From contig NZ_CP194041.2 in the NCBI RefSeq assembly GCF_050870875.2, forward strand, positions 2,790,001-2,854,000: DNA of 64,000 nt, given 5' to 3'. A program made the translations under genes and the position numbers. Positions 16,491 through 25,054 of this stretch are shown here, one piece after another; the first letter of the stretch is position 1, and each line of letters begins with the position of its first letter. A model generated the notes under the pieces. That model had not been told where the DNA came from, did no database searches, and saw only the letters and a list, made by a program, of their open reading frames with translations. The DNA is from Agarivorans sp050870875 (GTDB lineage: Bacteria; Pseudomonadota; Gammaproteobacteria; Enterobacterales; Celerinatantimonadaceae).

Positions 16491-18720
16491 CCTTCTGACG
16501 TTTTAAAAATACCACCCAGAGTGCTAACATCATCACCATTGCTAACAATAATATGCTGGCAGATATCGGTGCTTGTTGCCATGTAGCCAACTGGTAGTAA
16601 ATAGTCGAAATGCTATAAGCCAACAAGGTGGACCATACCGCTATCAAGCGAGCCCATTTTGACCCAAGCTCCTTCACTAAAGCGCCCATCGCCGCAGCAC
16701 AGGGCATGTACAATAAAATAAACAACATGAAGGCGACGGCAGACTCCGCGGTAAAGTTCTTTTCTAACTGCGACATGGTGGTCAAGTTCACCCCATTCAT
16801 TTCAGCGGCACCAGCTAAATCGTCCGCCTGATCGATAGCAATCCCCAGAGGGTCGCTATAGTTCAAACCATTAAAATTATCGATAATAGTTTGTCCCGCA
16901 TCCTGAAAACGACCTAAGTAAGTCCACTCTTCTTCCGCTTCACCTTCTTGAGAATATAGGCTATTGAGACTACCAATAACGGCTTCCTTAGCGAATAAAC
17001 CCGTCACAATACCAACGGTTGCTGGCCAGTTGTCTTTTTCAATCCCCATGGGGGTAAAAACAGGTGTCACAAACTGACTAGCACGACTTAATAACGAGTT
17101 TTCTTTGCCTTCAGCATCTAACTCACCGCCAGTACCAATATGGTTAAGCACACTTAATATCGCGACCACCAACACAATCGTTTTACCTGCACCAACAATA
17201 AAACCTCTGACTTTTTGCCAAGTCAATAACATCACACCAAAAGCGGTTGGCAACTGATAATCGGGTAGCTCAAGAACAGATTCTTGGGCGCTGCCTGGCA
17301 ATAAGGTATGCTTGAGCAATAGACCCGTCGCAATTGCGGCAAGGATCCCAACCATATACAGTGCAAACACCATATTCTGACCTTGCTCTGGAAAGAAAGC
17401 TGCCACAAATAAGGCATAAACCGGTAAGCGAGCACCGCAAGACATGAAAGGACTCATTGCTGAAGTTAATACCCGTTCACGATGCTTCTCTAAAACACGA
17501 GTAGCCATGATTGCCGGAACAGTACAACCAAAACCCATCAACATCGGCACAAACGCCTTGCCTGGTAAGCCTATGGTTTGCATAGCCCGATCCACCACAA
17601 ATGCAGCGCGAGCCAGATAACCGGAACTTTCCAATAAGGCTAAGAATAAGTACAAACAGGCAATCACCGGAATAAATGTAGCGACCGTTTGGATCCCCAC
17701 ACCAACACCATTTGCTAGCACCACGGTAAGCCACTGCGGAGCTCCCAGACTCGCAAGTAATTCACTCACCCCGTCAACAAAAATAGTCCCAGCGGTAATA
17801 TCAAAGAAATCGATGAAGACTGCACCTCCGTTGATGGCAAACATAAACATGCAATACATCACCACTAAAAACGCAGGAATACCGATCCAGCGATTAAGCA
17901 ACACCCGATCAATATACATCGAATAATCTCGTCTCAACTCCCCTTTCTTGGTAATTGATGACTGAGTTAACTCATAAATAAGGTTATAGCGGCTACCAGC
18001 CAAGGCCAAATCGATATCAACATCGGCTAAGCTTGCGATAGCCAGTTGTACTTGCTGTTGCTGCTCAGCGTCAAGCGGCTCAAGCTGCAAGGGATCTTGT
18101 TCTAACAGTCGAATTGCTTGACCACGGGAAAGGCCCAATTTACCTTGCCAATCACTCACAAATTGTTCAAGCTCTTCAGAATAAACCAACTGTAAAGCCT
18201 CAGTTTGCTGAGCTTCACGCATTAGAGCTGGTAGCTCTTGCTTAAATTTTGCGACTTGTTTGTTATTGGTTGCGGCTAAACAAACTAACGGAACCTGAAA
18301 ACGCTCGCTAAACTGCTGCACTTTAATCTTTAAAAGTTTCGCTTTTGCGGTGTCCATTTTATTCAGCACTAATACCACTGGTAAACCCAGTTCTTTTAAT
18401 TGAATACTCAAGTACAAACTACGTTCTACGGCACTTGCATCGACGACATTAATAACTAAATCAAGCGCTTCAGTTTGTAAATATTCACAAGCAATTTTTT
18501 CATCTAGCGAGCTATTATCGAGTTGCGGGTCGATGTTGTAGACCCCTGGTAAATCAACGACTTCAGCTTGCCAGCCGTCTTGTGATATAAAACCAGACTT
18601 TTTGTCGACGGTAATACCACTGAAATTCCCGACCCTTTGTTTGCTGCCGGTTAAAGCATTAAACAAAGTACTCTTACCACTATTTGGATTACCGACCGTT
18701 GCGATTAGATGCCCACTCAT
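16462..18720 (-). CDS. feoB: Ferrous iron transporter FeoB
   Basis: 752 residues, the inner-membrane Fe(II) permease. The N-terminal G domain has the P-loop GNPNSGKST at residues 10-18, the switch segment GNFSGITVDKKSG, DLPGVY and NKMD. A helical spacer follows and then the membrane domain with two Gate-type repeats (for example MGFGCTVPAIMATR and the C-terminal half). It overlaps feoA by 4 bp and feoC by 29 bp. Regulation by Fur and FNR is suggested by boxes upstream of feoA. Confidence 0.98.
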   Translation of the reverse strand: MSGHLIATVGNPNSGKSTLFNALTGSKQRVGNFSGITVDKKSGFISQDGWQAEVVDLPGVYNIDPQLDNSSLDEKIACEYLQTEALDLVINVVDASAVERSLYLSIQLKELGLPVVLVLNKMDTAKAKLLKIKVQQFSERFQVPLVCLAATNNKQVAKFKQELPALMREAQQTEALQLVYSEELEQFVSDWQGKLGLSRGQAIRLLEQDPLQLEPLDAEQQQQVQLAIASLADVDIDLALAGSRYNLIYELTQSSITKKGELRRDYSMYIDRVLLNRWIGIPAFLVVMYCMFMFAINGGAVFIDFFDITAGTIFVDGVSELLASLGAPQWLTVVLANGVGVGIQTVATFIPVIACLYLFLALLESSGYLARAAFVVDRAMQTIGLPGKAFVPMLMGFGCTVPAIMATRVLEKHRERVLTSAMSPFMSCGARLPVYALFVAAFFPEQGQNMVFALYMVGILAAIATGLLLKHTLLPGSAQESVLELPDYQLPTAFGVMLLTWQKVRGFIVGAGKTIVLVVAILSVLNHIGTGGELDAEGKENSLLSRASQFVTPVFTPMGIEKDNWPATVGIVTGLFAKEAVIGSLNSLYSQEGEAEEEWTYLGRFQDAGQTIIDNFNGLNYSDPLGIAIDQADDLAGAAEMNGVNLTTMSQLEKNFTAESAVAFMLFILLYMPCAAAMGALVKELGSKWARLIAVWSTLLAYSISTIYYQLATWQQAPISASILLLAMVMMLALWVVFLKRQKVEHFDITQA

Positions 18721-18944
18721 AATGATTGTACCTCTATCGATTTTGCTTGCTGAGCACTTAAAGCCAGATTAATCCCTGGTGCAGTCACCTGAATGGGGTC
18801 ACCTAAGGGTGCTCGACGAACAACCGTTAATATGGTGTTAGGCATGATTCCCAAAGACATAAATTTTTTTCGGTTAATCCTGTTTAAGCTTTGCAAACTC
18901 AATATCAGAGCTTGCTGGCCAGTTACAATTTCATCCAATGACAT
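18717..18944 (-). CDS. feoA: Ferrous iron transport protein FeoA
   Basis: 75 residues, a small cytosolic SH3-like protein that assists FeoB. I choose the ATG at 18944 (MSLDEIVTG), which has GGAG 6 bases upstream; the frame stays open ten codons further but those codons run toward the Fur box. Conserved end: VTAPGINLALSAQQAKSI. It is first in feoABC and overlaps feoB by 4 bp. Confidence 0.95.
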   Translation of the reverse strand: MSLDEIVTGQQALILSLQSLNRINRKKFMSLGIMPNTILTVVRRAPLGDPIQVTAPGINLALSAQQAKSIEVQSL

Positions 18945-18967
18945 AGTTGCTCCGAAAATAATTCTAA

Positions 18968-18986
18968 ATAACAATGATTAGCATTT
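18968..18986. promoter_or_regulatory. Fur box upstream of feoABC
   Basis: On the minus strand the core TGCTAATCATTGTTA matches the Fur consensus around GATAATCATTATC at most positions. It lies about 25-40 bp before the feoA start, where Fur would repress when iron is plentiful. Confidence 0.7.
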
Positions 18987-19019
18987 AATTGATTGTGCGC
19001 CACTATGTAACTCGCAACA

Positions 19020-19033
19020 TTGATCCATGTCAA
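19020..19033. promoter_or_regulatory. FNR box upstream of feoABC
   Basis: TTGATCCATGTCAA matches TTGAT-N4-ATCAA at nine of ten positions. It sits about 80 bp before feoA. FNR activates feo at low oxygen in E. coli, when Fe(II) is stable, so the placement makes sense. Confidence 0.75.
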
Positions 19034-19132
19034 ATGTTGTTTTATGTCACGATGAAATTTTTAGATTATTTTTTTGAAAGCTCTTAGCGAAATAGGCTAC
19101 CATTTTGCTATTCATTCTAATGGTAGCTAAAA

Positions 19133-19465
19133 ATGTCGTTTAAAGATCAATTATCACAACTGGTTTATTCTACAGATCAAGGCCGCATTGAGCCTGAGAC
19201 TGAAGTCGAACAGATCCCTCCAAGCGATGGTTTTATAAAACTACGACGCGAAACGAAAGGCCGTAAAGGCAAAGGCGTGACTTGTCTAAGCGACTTTGGT
19301 CTCGAGCAATCGGCATTAAAAGCACTTTGTAAAGACATGAAGAAACATTGTGGAGTTGGTGGTAGCGTAAAGGACTACATCATTGAAATCCAAGGTGATC
19401 AACGGGACAAGTTAGAAGCTTGGTTAAAGCAACGAGACTATAAAACCAAGCGAATTGGCGGTTAA
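19133..19465 (+). CDS. yciH: SUI1/eIF1-like translation factor YciH
   Basis: 110 residues with a C-terminal SUI1 domain: KGRKGKGVTCLSDFGL, the GVGGSVKD loop and IEIQGDQRDKL. The family is related to eukaryotic eIF1; in E. coli YciH has been linked to start-site fidelity but its role is not firmly set. It is a single gene, divergent from feoABC and followed by a manganese riboswitch. Confidence 0.95.
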   Translation: MSFKDQLSQLVYSTDQGRIEPETEVEQIPPSDGFIKLRRETKGRKGKGVTCLSDFGLEQSALKALCKDMKKHCGVGGSVKDYIIEIQGDQRDKLEAWLKQRDYKTKRIGG

Positions 19466-19503
19466 GGCCTTGTATACCAACGTCTATTTCGCTATATTCT
19501 CGG

Positions 19504-19613
19504 AACTTTTGGGGAGTAGCCGCTTATAGCTGTTTAGCAATAAGGCATTTATCAACATACTTAGTGCAAAATCACTATGGTAAATGCAGCCATTAATGGC
19601 CTGGCAAGACCAA
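19504..19613 (+). ncRNA. yybP-ykoY manganese riboswitch aptamer
   Basis: The conserved strings of this aptamer are present in order: TTTTGGGGAGTAGCCG at 19507-19522, ATCAACATAC at 19551-19560 and GGCCTGGCAAGACC at 19598-19611, separated by pairing arms. The closing helix can form from TTGG and CCAA. The family binds Mn2+ and turns on exporters such as MntP and UPF0016/MneA proteins; the gene 80 bp downstream is such an exporter. Confidence 0.9.
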
Positions 19614-19614
19614 C

Positions 19615-19680
19615 TGCACAACAGCACATTCTAAGAGGTGGGCGCTACTGTTGTGCATTGGTTTATTTACCCACCTCTTA
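19615..19680 (+). promoter_or_regulatory. Riboswitch expression platform with two interlocking hairpins
   Basis: TGCACAACAG (19615-19624) pairs perfectly with CTGTTGTGCA (19648-19657). TAAGAGGTGGG (19632-19642) pairs perfectly with CCCACCTCTTA (19670-19680). The left arm of the second stem lies inside the loop of the first, so they form either a pseudoknot or two exclusive states. No T run follows; the second stem ends 11 bases before the ATG, right at the ribosome-binding site, which suggests translational control. Confidence 0.75.
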
Positions 19681-19691
19681 ACGAGAATTAA

Positions 19692-20249
19692 ATGGAAGCC
19701 CTGTTCACCTCCATCACCGCGGTCGCAATCGCTGAAATTGGTGATAAAACCCAACTTTTAGCCCTACTGTTAGCCTGCAAATTTCGTAAACCTTTGCCGA
19801 TTATCGCCGGAATTATCATTGCAACGGTGTTTAATCATGCGCTCGCAGCTTGGTTGGGCTCAGCCCTCCAACAATGGTTACAGCCTGAAGTGTTACGCTG
19901 GCTTGTCGGGCTATCATTTATTGCGATGGCTTTATGGGTGCTGATCCCTGACAAAATCGAAGATCAAGAGAGTGTTTTGCTCAAGTATGGCCCTTTCCTC
20001 GCCTCACTCGTGTTATTTTTCATCGCAGAAATTGGTGATAAGACTCAAGTAGCGACCGTGATTTTGGCCGCCAAATACGATTCATTAAGCTTAGTGATCC
20101 TAGGGACCACTATTGGTATGTGCATTGCCAATATTCCGGTGGTATTAATCGGTAAGCTTGGTGTAGAAAAATTACCATTGAAACTAATTCACCGCCTCAC
20201 TTCGCTACTATTTTTGAGTTTGGGATTACTCACCATTTTCTATCAGTAG
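19692..20249 (+). CDS. mneA: UPF0016/Gdt1-family manganese exporter
   Basis: 185 residues with six hydrophobic helices in two repeats. Each repeat carries the signature EIGDKTQ (residues 15-21 and 113-119), whose acidic residues bind the cation. Members export Mn2+ (MneA of Vibrio) or move Mn2+/Ca2+ (Gdt1). The yybP-ykoY riboswitch directly upstream supports Mn2+ as substrate. The weak ribosome-binding site (ACGAGA) lies next to the 3' arm of the platform hairpin. Confidence 0.92.
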   Translation: MEALFTSITAVAIAEIGDKTQLLALLLACKFRKPLPIIAGIIIATVFNHALAAWLGSALQQWLQPEVLRWLVGLSFIAMALWVLIPDKIEDQESVLLKYGPFLASLVLFFIAEIGDKTQVATVILAAKYDSLSLVILGTTIGMCIANIPVVLIGKLGVEKLPLKLIHRLTSLLFLSLGLLTIFYQ

Positions 20250-20313
20250 CAAGCATTCAAGCCAATCCATTTTATGTTACACTCTGCCGCAAATTGTTAT
20301 AGAGAGTAATTAA

Positions 20314-20673
20314 ATGAAAGCGATTCGTTGGCTATTAGGGCGGGTGATCTTGTTATTAAATGCGATTTTTTCACCAAAATCGGTAGAACGCGATGCTGCA
20401 ACGCAGGCCCTTATCGACCAAAAACTAAAGGGTTTACAGCTATATCAACTGCCGGCTTGCCCTTTTTGTGTCAAAGTGAGAAGAGCCATGAAACGAAATG
20501 GTATTTATATCGATTTACGAGACATTAAAGCACAACCTGAATACTTGGAAGAGCTGGTCAGCCAAGGTGGCTCAAGAAAAGTGCCTTGTTTACGCATTGC
20601 ACAAGGAGAACAAGTTAAATGGCTATATGAATCGAATGACATTATCGACTATTTAGAAAGAAAAATAGCTTAA
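20314..20673 (+). CDS. Glutaredoxin-like protein with N-terminal membrane helix
   Basis: 119 residues. An uncleaved hydrophobic stretch at about residues 5-20 is followed by a thioredoxin-fold domain with the redox motif CPFC at 49-52, the cis-proline segment KVPCLRI and an ending of the glutathione-S-transferase N-terminal type (YESNDIIDYLERK). It probably sits at the cytoplasmic face of the inner membrane and uses glutathione. Its partner is unknown. It has its own ribosome-binding site (GAGAG) and a strong terminator. Confidence 0.88.
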   Translation: MKAIRWLLGRVILLLNAIFSPKSVERDAATQALIDQKLKGLQLYQLPACPFCVKVRRAMKRNGIYIDLRDIKAQPEYLEELVSQGGSRKVPCLRIAQGEQVKWLYESNDIIDYLERKIA

Positions 20674-20678
20674 AAAGC

Positions 20679-20710
20679 TAGGCTCCGACCGCATTGCGGA
20701 GCCTAATTTT
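20679..20710. terminator. Terminator between glutaredoxin-like gene and fadR
   Basis: TAGGCTCCG/CGGAGCCTA hairpin (20679-20705) followed by ATTTTA, and preceded by A residues that would serve the converging fadR. Confidence 0.85.
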
Positions 20711-20728
20711 ATCCCAAGCATACTAACG

Positions 20729-21448
20729 CTAATCAACTTCCATGATATTGCTCGGCATACCATCACGTAGCCGTTTCCAAACTTCGCTACTCGCAAGCCC
20801 GTAATTACGAACTACCTGCAAGGCCTTATCATGCTCCCCTGATTCAGCCAAGCCAATTAAGTCTTGATAAAATGTGTCCACTAAAACTCGTGATTCTGGA
20901 TCATCAAAGTAGTATTTTCCAACACTCTGATACATCCCTCTAAAACCGTTAAGGATCAGCGCATACAGAGGATTTCCGGAAGCAAAGGCCAAACCATGTA
21001 ACACTTGATAATCAAATTCAGCATAAGCTTCGCCGCTTTGGGCTAAAGTCTGGTACTGCTCGATCAACTGTTTACTTTTTTGAGGATTATTCTTCAGCGC
21101 ACCGCGGATAAAAATAACGCTAATATTGGTTCGAGCGGACAACAGTTGTTCAAAGAGCTCAGGAACCCCTTCATGATCTAAACGCGCTAATGTTTCGAGT
21201 ATACTTAATCCGGCTGTCTCCCAAAAATTATTAACCTTAGTTGGTTTACCATGCTGAATCGTTAACCAACCATCTCGGGCCAAACGTTGTAATACTTCCC
21301 GCAAGGTGGTACGGGTAACGCCAATTAGCTCCGATAATTCTCTTTCAGCAGGCAAGATTGTGCCAGGCGCAAAACGGTTATTCCAGATAGATTCAATAAT
21401 ATATTGTTCAGCGAATCCCGCTGGACTTTTTGCTTTAATTACCATCAA
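20729..21448 (-). CDS. fadR: Fatty acid metabolism regulator FadR
   Basis: 239 residues (238 if the second ATG at 21445 is used, which matches the E. coli start MVIKA). The GntR-type winged helix is almost identical to that of E. coli FadR: IIESIWNNRFAPGTILPAER, LIGVTRTTLREVLQRLARDG and the wing QHGKPTKVNNFWET. The C-terminal acyl-CoA-binding domain includes LAFASGNPLYALILNGFRG. FadR represses fatty-acid breakdown and activates unsaturated fatty-acid synthesis, and is released by long-chain acyl-CoA. It is divergent from nhaB, the arrangement seen across Vibrio and relatives. fadD, a usual target, lies 8 kb away. Confidence 0.98.
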   Translation of the reverse strand: MMVIKAKSPAGFAEQYIIESIWNNRFAPGTILPAERELSELIGVTRTTLREVLQRLARDGWLTIQHGKPTKVNNFWETAGLSILETLARLDHEGVPELFEQLLSARTNISVIFIRGALKNNPQKSKQLIEQYQTLAQSGEAYAEFDYQVLHGLAFASGNPLYALILNGFRGMYQSVGKYYFDDPESRVLVDTFYQDLIGLAESGEHDKALQVVRNYGLASSEVWKRLRDGMPSNIMEVD

Positions 21449-21688
21449 TTACTCAGTCTATTTTCATTTTATTATGCTGATAATAACAAACCATTAACCA
21501 AAGCAAAAGCAAGTGGTTTGAGCTCCAACCTCTTTGCCTAGAGTCAAGCTATTTTATTACTAAATTATTCAATAAATTCAAGGTTTAGTTTACTAATGCC
21601 TACCAAAAATTGAGTAATTCACATACAATCCCTACGGGTTTCTTCACTAGAATCCCACCTGCCGTTTGATCAACAAAGAGAATTCAGG

Positions 21689-23260
21689 ATGAACATTAGT
21701 CTTTCAGAAGCATTTGCTAAGAACTTTCTTGGTAATGCTCCTATATGGTATAAAAAAGCCATCGTTTTATTTCTTATTATCAATCCCATCGTCTTCTATA
21801 TAAATCCCTTTATCGCTGGTTGGCTGTTAGTCACAGAATTCATTTTCACCTTAGCCATGGCCTTAAAATGCTACCCACTGCAACCGGGTGGTTTACTCGC
21901 AATCGAAGCGGTTGCCATTGGAATGACTTCAGCAGAAACAGTGAAGCATGAGCTAGTGGGGAATTTTGAAGTGGTTCTGCTACTTATATTTATGGTCGCA
22001 GGCATTTTCTTCATGAAGCAATTATTGCTATTCGTGTTTACCAAGCTACTCATAAAGATTAAAGATAAAGCCATTTTGTCTTTAGCCTTCTGTATTGCAG
22101 GTGCGTTTCTTTCCGCCTTTTTAGATGCGCTCACGGTGATAGCCGTAGTAATTAGCGTAGCGATTGGCTTTTACAGCATTTATCACAAAGTTGCCTCTGG
22201 AAAAGATTTTAACCAAAATCACGACCACACCAGCGATGATCTAAGTGGTGATGACTTAGAAGGGTTTCGCGCATTCTTACGTAGCTTAATGATGCATGCC
22301 GGTGTTGGGACCGCTCTTGGTGGCGTATGCACCATGGTTGGTGAACCACAAAACTTGATTATTGCCGATCAATCCAGCTGGCAATTCCTCGAGTTTTTCT
22401 TACGTATGGCCCCGGTTTCGATGCCTGTATTGGCCTTTGGCTTACTAACCTGCTTTTTATTAGAAAAAACCCACAAATTTGGTTACGGCCATACTTTGCC
22501 AGACAACGTACGACACATCCTTGAAGACTATGATCAATATGAAGACGAGCGACGCAATAACCGTGATCGAGCTAAATTAATCATTCAAGCTGTGATTGCG
22601 GTATGGTTAATCCTTGGTTTAGCGCTACATTTGGCCGCCGTTGGTTTAATCGGTTTGTCAGTAATTATTCTCGCCACTGCATTCAGCGGTATCATTGAAG
22701 AACATCAATTGGGTAAGGCCTTTGAAGAAGCCCTCCCCTTTACTGCATTACTCGCGGTATTCTTTTCGATTGTTGCTGTCATCATCGACTTAGATCTATT
22801 TAAACCCATCATTCATTGGGTGCTTTCCATTGAGAATGAGGGACAACTGGTTGCGTTCTACATTGCAAATGGCTTGTTGTCGATGGTCAGTGACAACGTA
22901 TTTGTAGGCACCGTTTATATCAACGAAGTAAAATCTGCTTGGCTAGCGGGTGAAATAACTCGCGACCAATTTGATATGTTAGCGGTCGCCATTAATACCG
23001 GCACCAATCTCCCTTCTGTTGCGACCCCGAACGGTCAGGCTGCCTTTTTATTCTTACTCACCTCGTCGTTAGCGCCTTTACTGCGTTTGTCTTATGGGCG
23101 TATGGTATGGATGGCCCTGCCCTACACGATTGTTTTAGCTGGCATCGGTTTGTTATCGGTTGAGTTTGCACTTGTTCCCATGACTCAATATTTCTATGAA
23201 CTAGGCTGGATTAGCCATCATGTTGCAAGCGCGGTATCGGCTGTTACTACTGGACATTAA
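21689..23260 (+). CDS. nhaB: Na+/H+ antiporter NhaB
   Basis: 523 residues with about twelve hydrophobic segments. N-terminal text FLGNAPIWYKKAIVLFLIINP, the FLDALTVIAV helix and GVCTMVGEPQNLIIA are characteristic of NhaB. It exchanges Na+ for protons at the inner membrane and helps salt and pH balance, which suits a marine bacterium. AGGA precedes the ATG. A hairpin with a T run lies between it and dsbB. Confidence 0.98.
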   Translation: MNISLSEAFAKNFLGNAPIWYKKAIVLFLIINPIVFYINPFIAGWLLVTEFIFTLAMALKCYPLQPGGLLAIEAVAIGMTSAETVKHELVGNFEVVLLLIFMVAGIFFMKQLLLFVFTKLLIKIKDKAILSLAFCIAGAFLSAFLDALTVIAVVISVAIGFYSIYHKVASGKDFNQNHDHTSDDLSGDDLEGFRAFLRSLMMHAGVGTALGGVCTMVGEPQNLIIADQSSWQFLEFFLRMAPVSMPVLAFGLLTCFLLEKTHKFGYGHTLPDNVRHILEDYDQYEDERRNNRDRAKLIIQAVIAVWLILGLALHLAAVGLIGLSVIILATAFSGIIEEHQLGKAFEEALPFTALLAVFFSIVAVIIDLDLFKPIIHWVLSIENEGQLVAFYIANGLLSMVSDNVFVGTVYINEVKSAWLAGEITRDQFDMLAVAINTGTNLPSVATPNGQAAFLFLLTSSLAPLLRLSYGRMVWMALPYTIVLAGIGLLSVEFALVPMTQYFYELGWISHHVASAVSAVTTGH

Positions 23261-23267
23261 ACTGAAA

Positions 23268-23293
23268 AACGGCGATGCTTGCGTCGCCTTTTT
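23268..23293 (+). terminator. Hairpin with T tract between nhaB and dsbB
   Basis: GGCGATGC and GCGTCGCC pair (one G-T) and are followed by five T residues, 7 bp after the nhaB stop. It may end nhaB transcription or only attenuate read-through into dsbB. Confidence 0.65.
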
Positions 23294-23313
23294 GTAACTG
23301 GAGCTAATTGTTT

Positions 23314-23823
23314 ATGTTCAGCTTTCTAAACCAAATGCCCTATCAACGCGGGCCTTGGTTATTGCTTTTTATTGGCGGCTTATCACTAGAGTTTTGCGCC
23401 CTCTATTTTCAACACGTTATGAAGTTAGATCCCTGCGTAATGTGTGTTTATGAGCGAGTAGCAATGCTTGGTTTAACTCTAGCAGGCTTATTTACCTGTA
23501 TCGCTCCCAATTATTTATTGTTCCGCCTGACCGGATTTGCACTTTGGATCGCCAGTGCCGCTTGGGGCTTACAATTGGCACTCACTCACACTGATTACCA
23601 AATGAATCCGAGTCCATTTGCCACCTGTGACTTTTTTGCCAATTTCCCTGATTGGTTTAAATTAGATCAGTGGTTCCCTTGGATGTTTAATCCAATCGGA
23701 TACTGTGATGAGATCGCTTGGATGTTTTTAGGCTGGTCGATGCCCCAGTGGCTAATTGCTATCTTTGCTGGTTTCCTCGCCTTGGGTATTGTGTTTTTTG
23801 TCCTACAATGGCGGAAAAAATAA
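23314..23823 (+). CDS. dsbB: Disulfide bond formation protein DsbB
   Basis: 169 residues from the ATG at 23314, which has GGAG 10 bases upstream; a TTG two codons earlier is possible. Four membrane helices and two periplasmic cysteine pairs are present: CVMC in the first loop and the pair in ATCDFF and GYCDE in the second. DsbB re-oxidises DsbA and passes electrons to ubiquinone. The nhaB-dsbB pairing is conserved in gammaproteobacteria. Confidence 0.97.
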   Translation: MFSFLNQMPYQRGPWLLLFIGGLSLEFCALYFQHVMKLDPCVMCVYERVAMLGLTLAGLFTCIAPNYLLFRLTGFALWIASAAWGLQLALTHTDYQMNPSPFATCDFFANFPDWFKLDQWFPWMFNPIGYCDEIAWMFLGWSMPQWLIAIFAGFLALGIVFFVLQWRKK

Positions 23824-23887
23824 CCATCAGAAAACCAACTAAACCCGCATAGACGGGCTCCAAACGATGTCACTATTAGTTCAATTC

Positions 23888-23921
23888 AAAAAAGCCGATA
23901 ACTTAAGCAATCGGCTTTTTT
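23888..23921. terminator. Bidirectional terminator between dsbB and ycgN
   Basis: AAAAAAGCCGAT/ATCGGCTTTTTT, a 12-bp perfect inverted repeat with A and T runs on its two sides, between converging genes. Confidence 0.92.
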
Positions 23922-23939
23922 CACAATAAAAACCAATCA

Positions 23940-24395
23940 TTATTCACATTCGTCAATTGGCCAACGAACAATATAGTTTTGTGAAGGGCCGTTTAATTGG
24001 GTCTCACATACCACCTTGCCACGTACCGAAGCACCGCGTTTATGCATTTCAGAATGCTTACCTGCATGAAGAAGAGGATGCCAAGCAGGCAAACTCTTAC
24101 CTTCGATCAAACGTTTGTAAGCGCAGCTAGGGGGCAACCAGTGAAACACCTCGATATCATCGAGAGTGATTTTCACACAATCAGGAACCTTGGCAAAACG
24201 ATGCTGATAATCGCTACATTGGCAACTTTTACTATTTAATAAGACACAAGCAATATTAGTAAAATATAACTCATCGGTGTCTTCATCAATTAATTTAGAT
24301 AAACAACATTTACCACAGCCATCACACAAAGACTCCCACTCTTGGGCAGACATCTGCGCCAACGTTTTTGTTTCCCAAAACCGAACATCACTCAC
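23940..24395 (-). CDS. ycgN: UPF0260 cysteine-cluster protein YcgN
   Basis: 151 residues of the YkgJ/zinc- or iron-chelating type. Ten or more cysteines are grouped as CDGCGKCC near residue 24, then CVLL...CQC, DCVKI, SCAYKRL and VVCET. The C-terminal RWPIDECE is typical. The biochemical role is unknown. It is last in the leftward operon ycgL - transglycosylase - ycgM - ycgN and overlaps ycgM by 8 bp. Confidence 0.93.
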   Translation of the reverse strand: MSDVRFWETKTLAQMSAQEWESLCDGCGKCCLSKLIDEDTDELYFTNIACVLLNSKSCQCSDYQHRFAKVPDCVKITLDDIEVFHWLPPSCAYKRLIEGKSLPAWHPLLHAGKHSEMHKRGASVRGKVVCETQLNGPSQNYIVRWPIDECE

Positions 24396-25053
24396 TTAAA
24401 ACAACCTCTGTTGTGGCAGAAATTCCCGCCACCTTTATCACTAAATTATCAGCCTGATTTAATGGCCCAACACCAGCAGGCGTGCCGGTTAACAAAACGT
24501 CACCTGGTTGTAAGGTAAAACAACTAGAGGCTTCGCAAAGTAAACTAGACATGTCACGGATCATTTGTCCGGTTGAACCTTGCTGCTTAACCTGACCATT
24601 CTGCTCAAAGCTCAAAGCCACGTCTGCTAACTCATTTAAACCATTTATTGGCTTAAAGTAGCTAAGTACACAACTGCCATCAAACGCTTTTGCCCGCTCC
24701 CACGGATGCCCTTGCTTTTTCAACTCGGCCTGCTGGTCACGTAAGGTTAGATCTAACGCTGCAGCATAACCCCAAACCGCGGCATCAAGCTGCTCTGGTT
24801 TAGCATTCTTTAATGGTTTACTAATTAACAATGCCAGCTCTAGCTCATAGTGCACAGCACCACTTAGGCCAGCAATGACTAAGTGCTCGGTTAAGTTGAC
24901 AAAGGCACTATTTGGCTTAATAAAAAACAGCGCTTGTTTCACCGGCTGGCCACCCATTTCTCGCATGTGAGCCAAGTAGTTTTGCCCGACACAAACGGCT
25001 TTATTCGCCGCCAGGGGCAAAACTCGTCCTTGTTCATCTATATGTTGATACAT
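24388..25053 (-). CDS. ycgM: Fumarylacetoacetate hydrolase family protein YcgM
   Basis: 221 residues, FAH fold. Signature blocks are CVGQNYLAHMREMG, FFIKPNSAF, the metal-binding glutamates in HYELELALLI, DLTLRD and the C-terminal PGDVLLTGTPAGVGP. Members such as FAHD1 cleave acylpyruvates or decarboxylate oxaloacetate, using Mg2+; the natural substrate here is not known. Overlap with ycgN and one base of spacing from the upstream transglycosylase gene show an operon. Confidence 0.93.
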   Translation of the reverse strand: MYQHIDEQGRVLPLAANKAVCVGQNYLAHMREMGGQPVKQALFFIKPNSAFVNLTEHLVIAGLSGAVHYELELALLISKPLKNAKPEQLDAAVWGYAAALDLTLRDQQAELKKQGHPWERAKAFDGSCVLSYFKPINGLNELADVALSFEQNGQVKQQGSTGQMIRDMSSLLCEASSCFTLQPGDVLLTGTPAGVGPLNQADNLVIKVAGISATTEVVLSE

Positions 25054-25054
25054 A

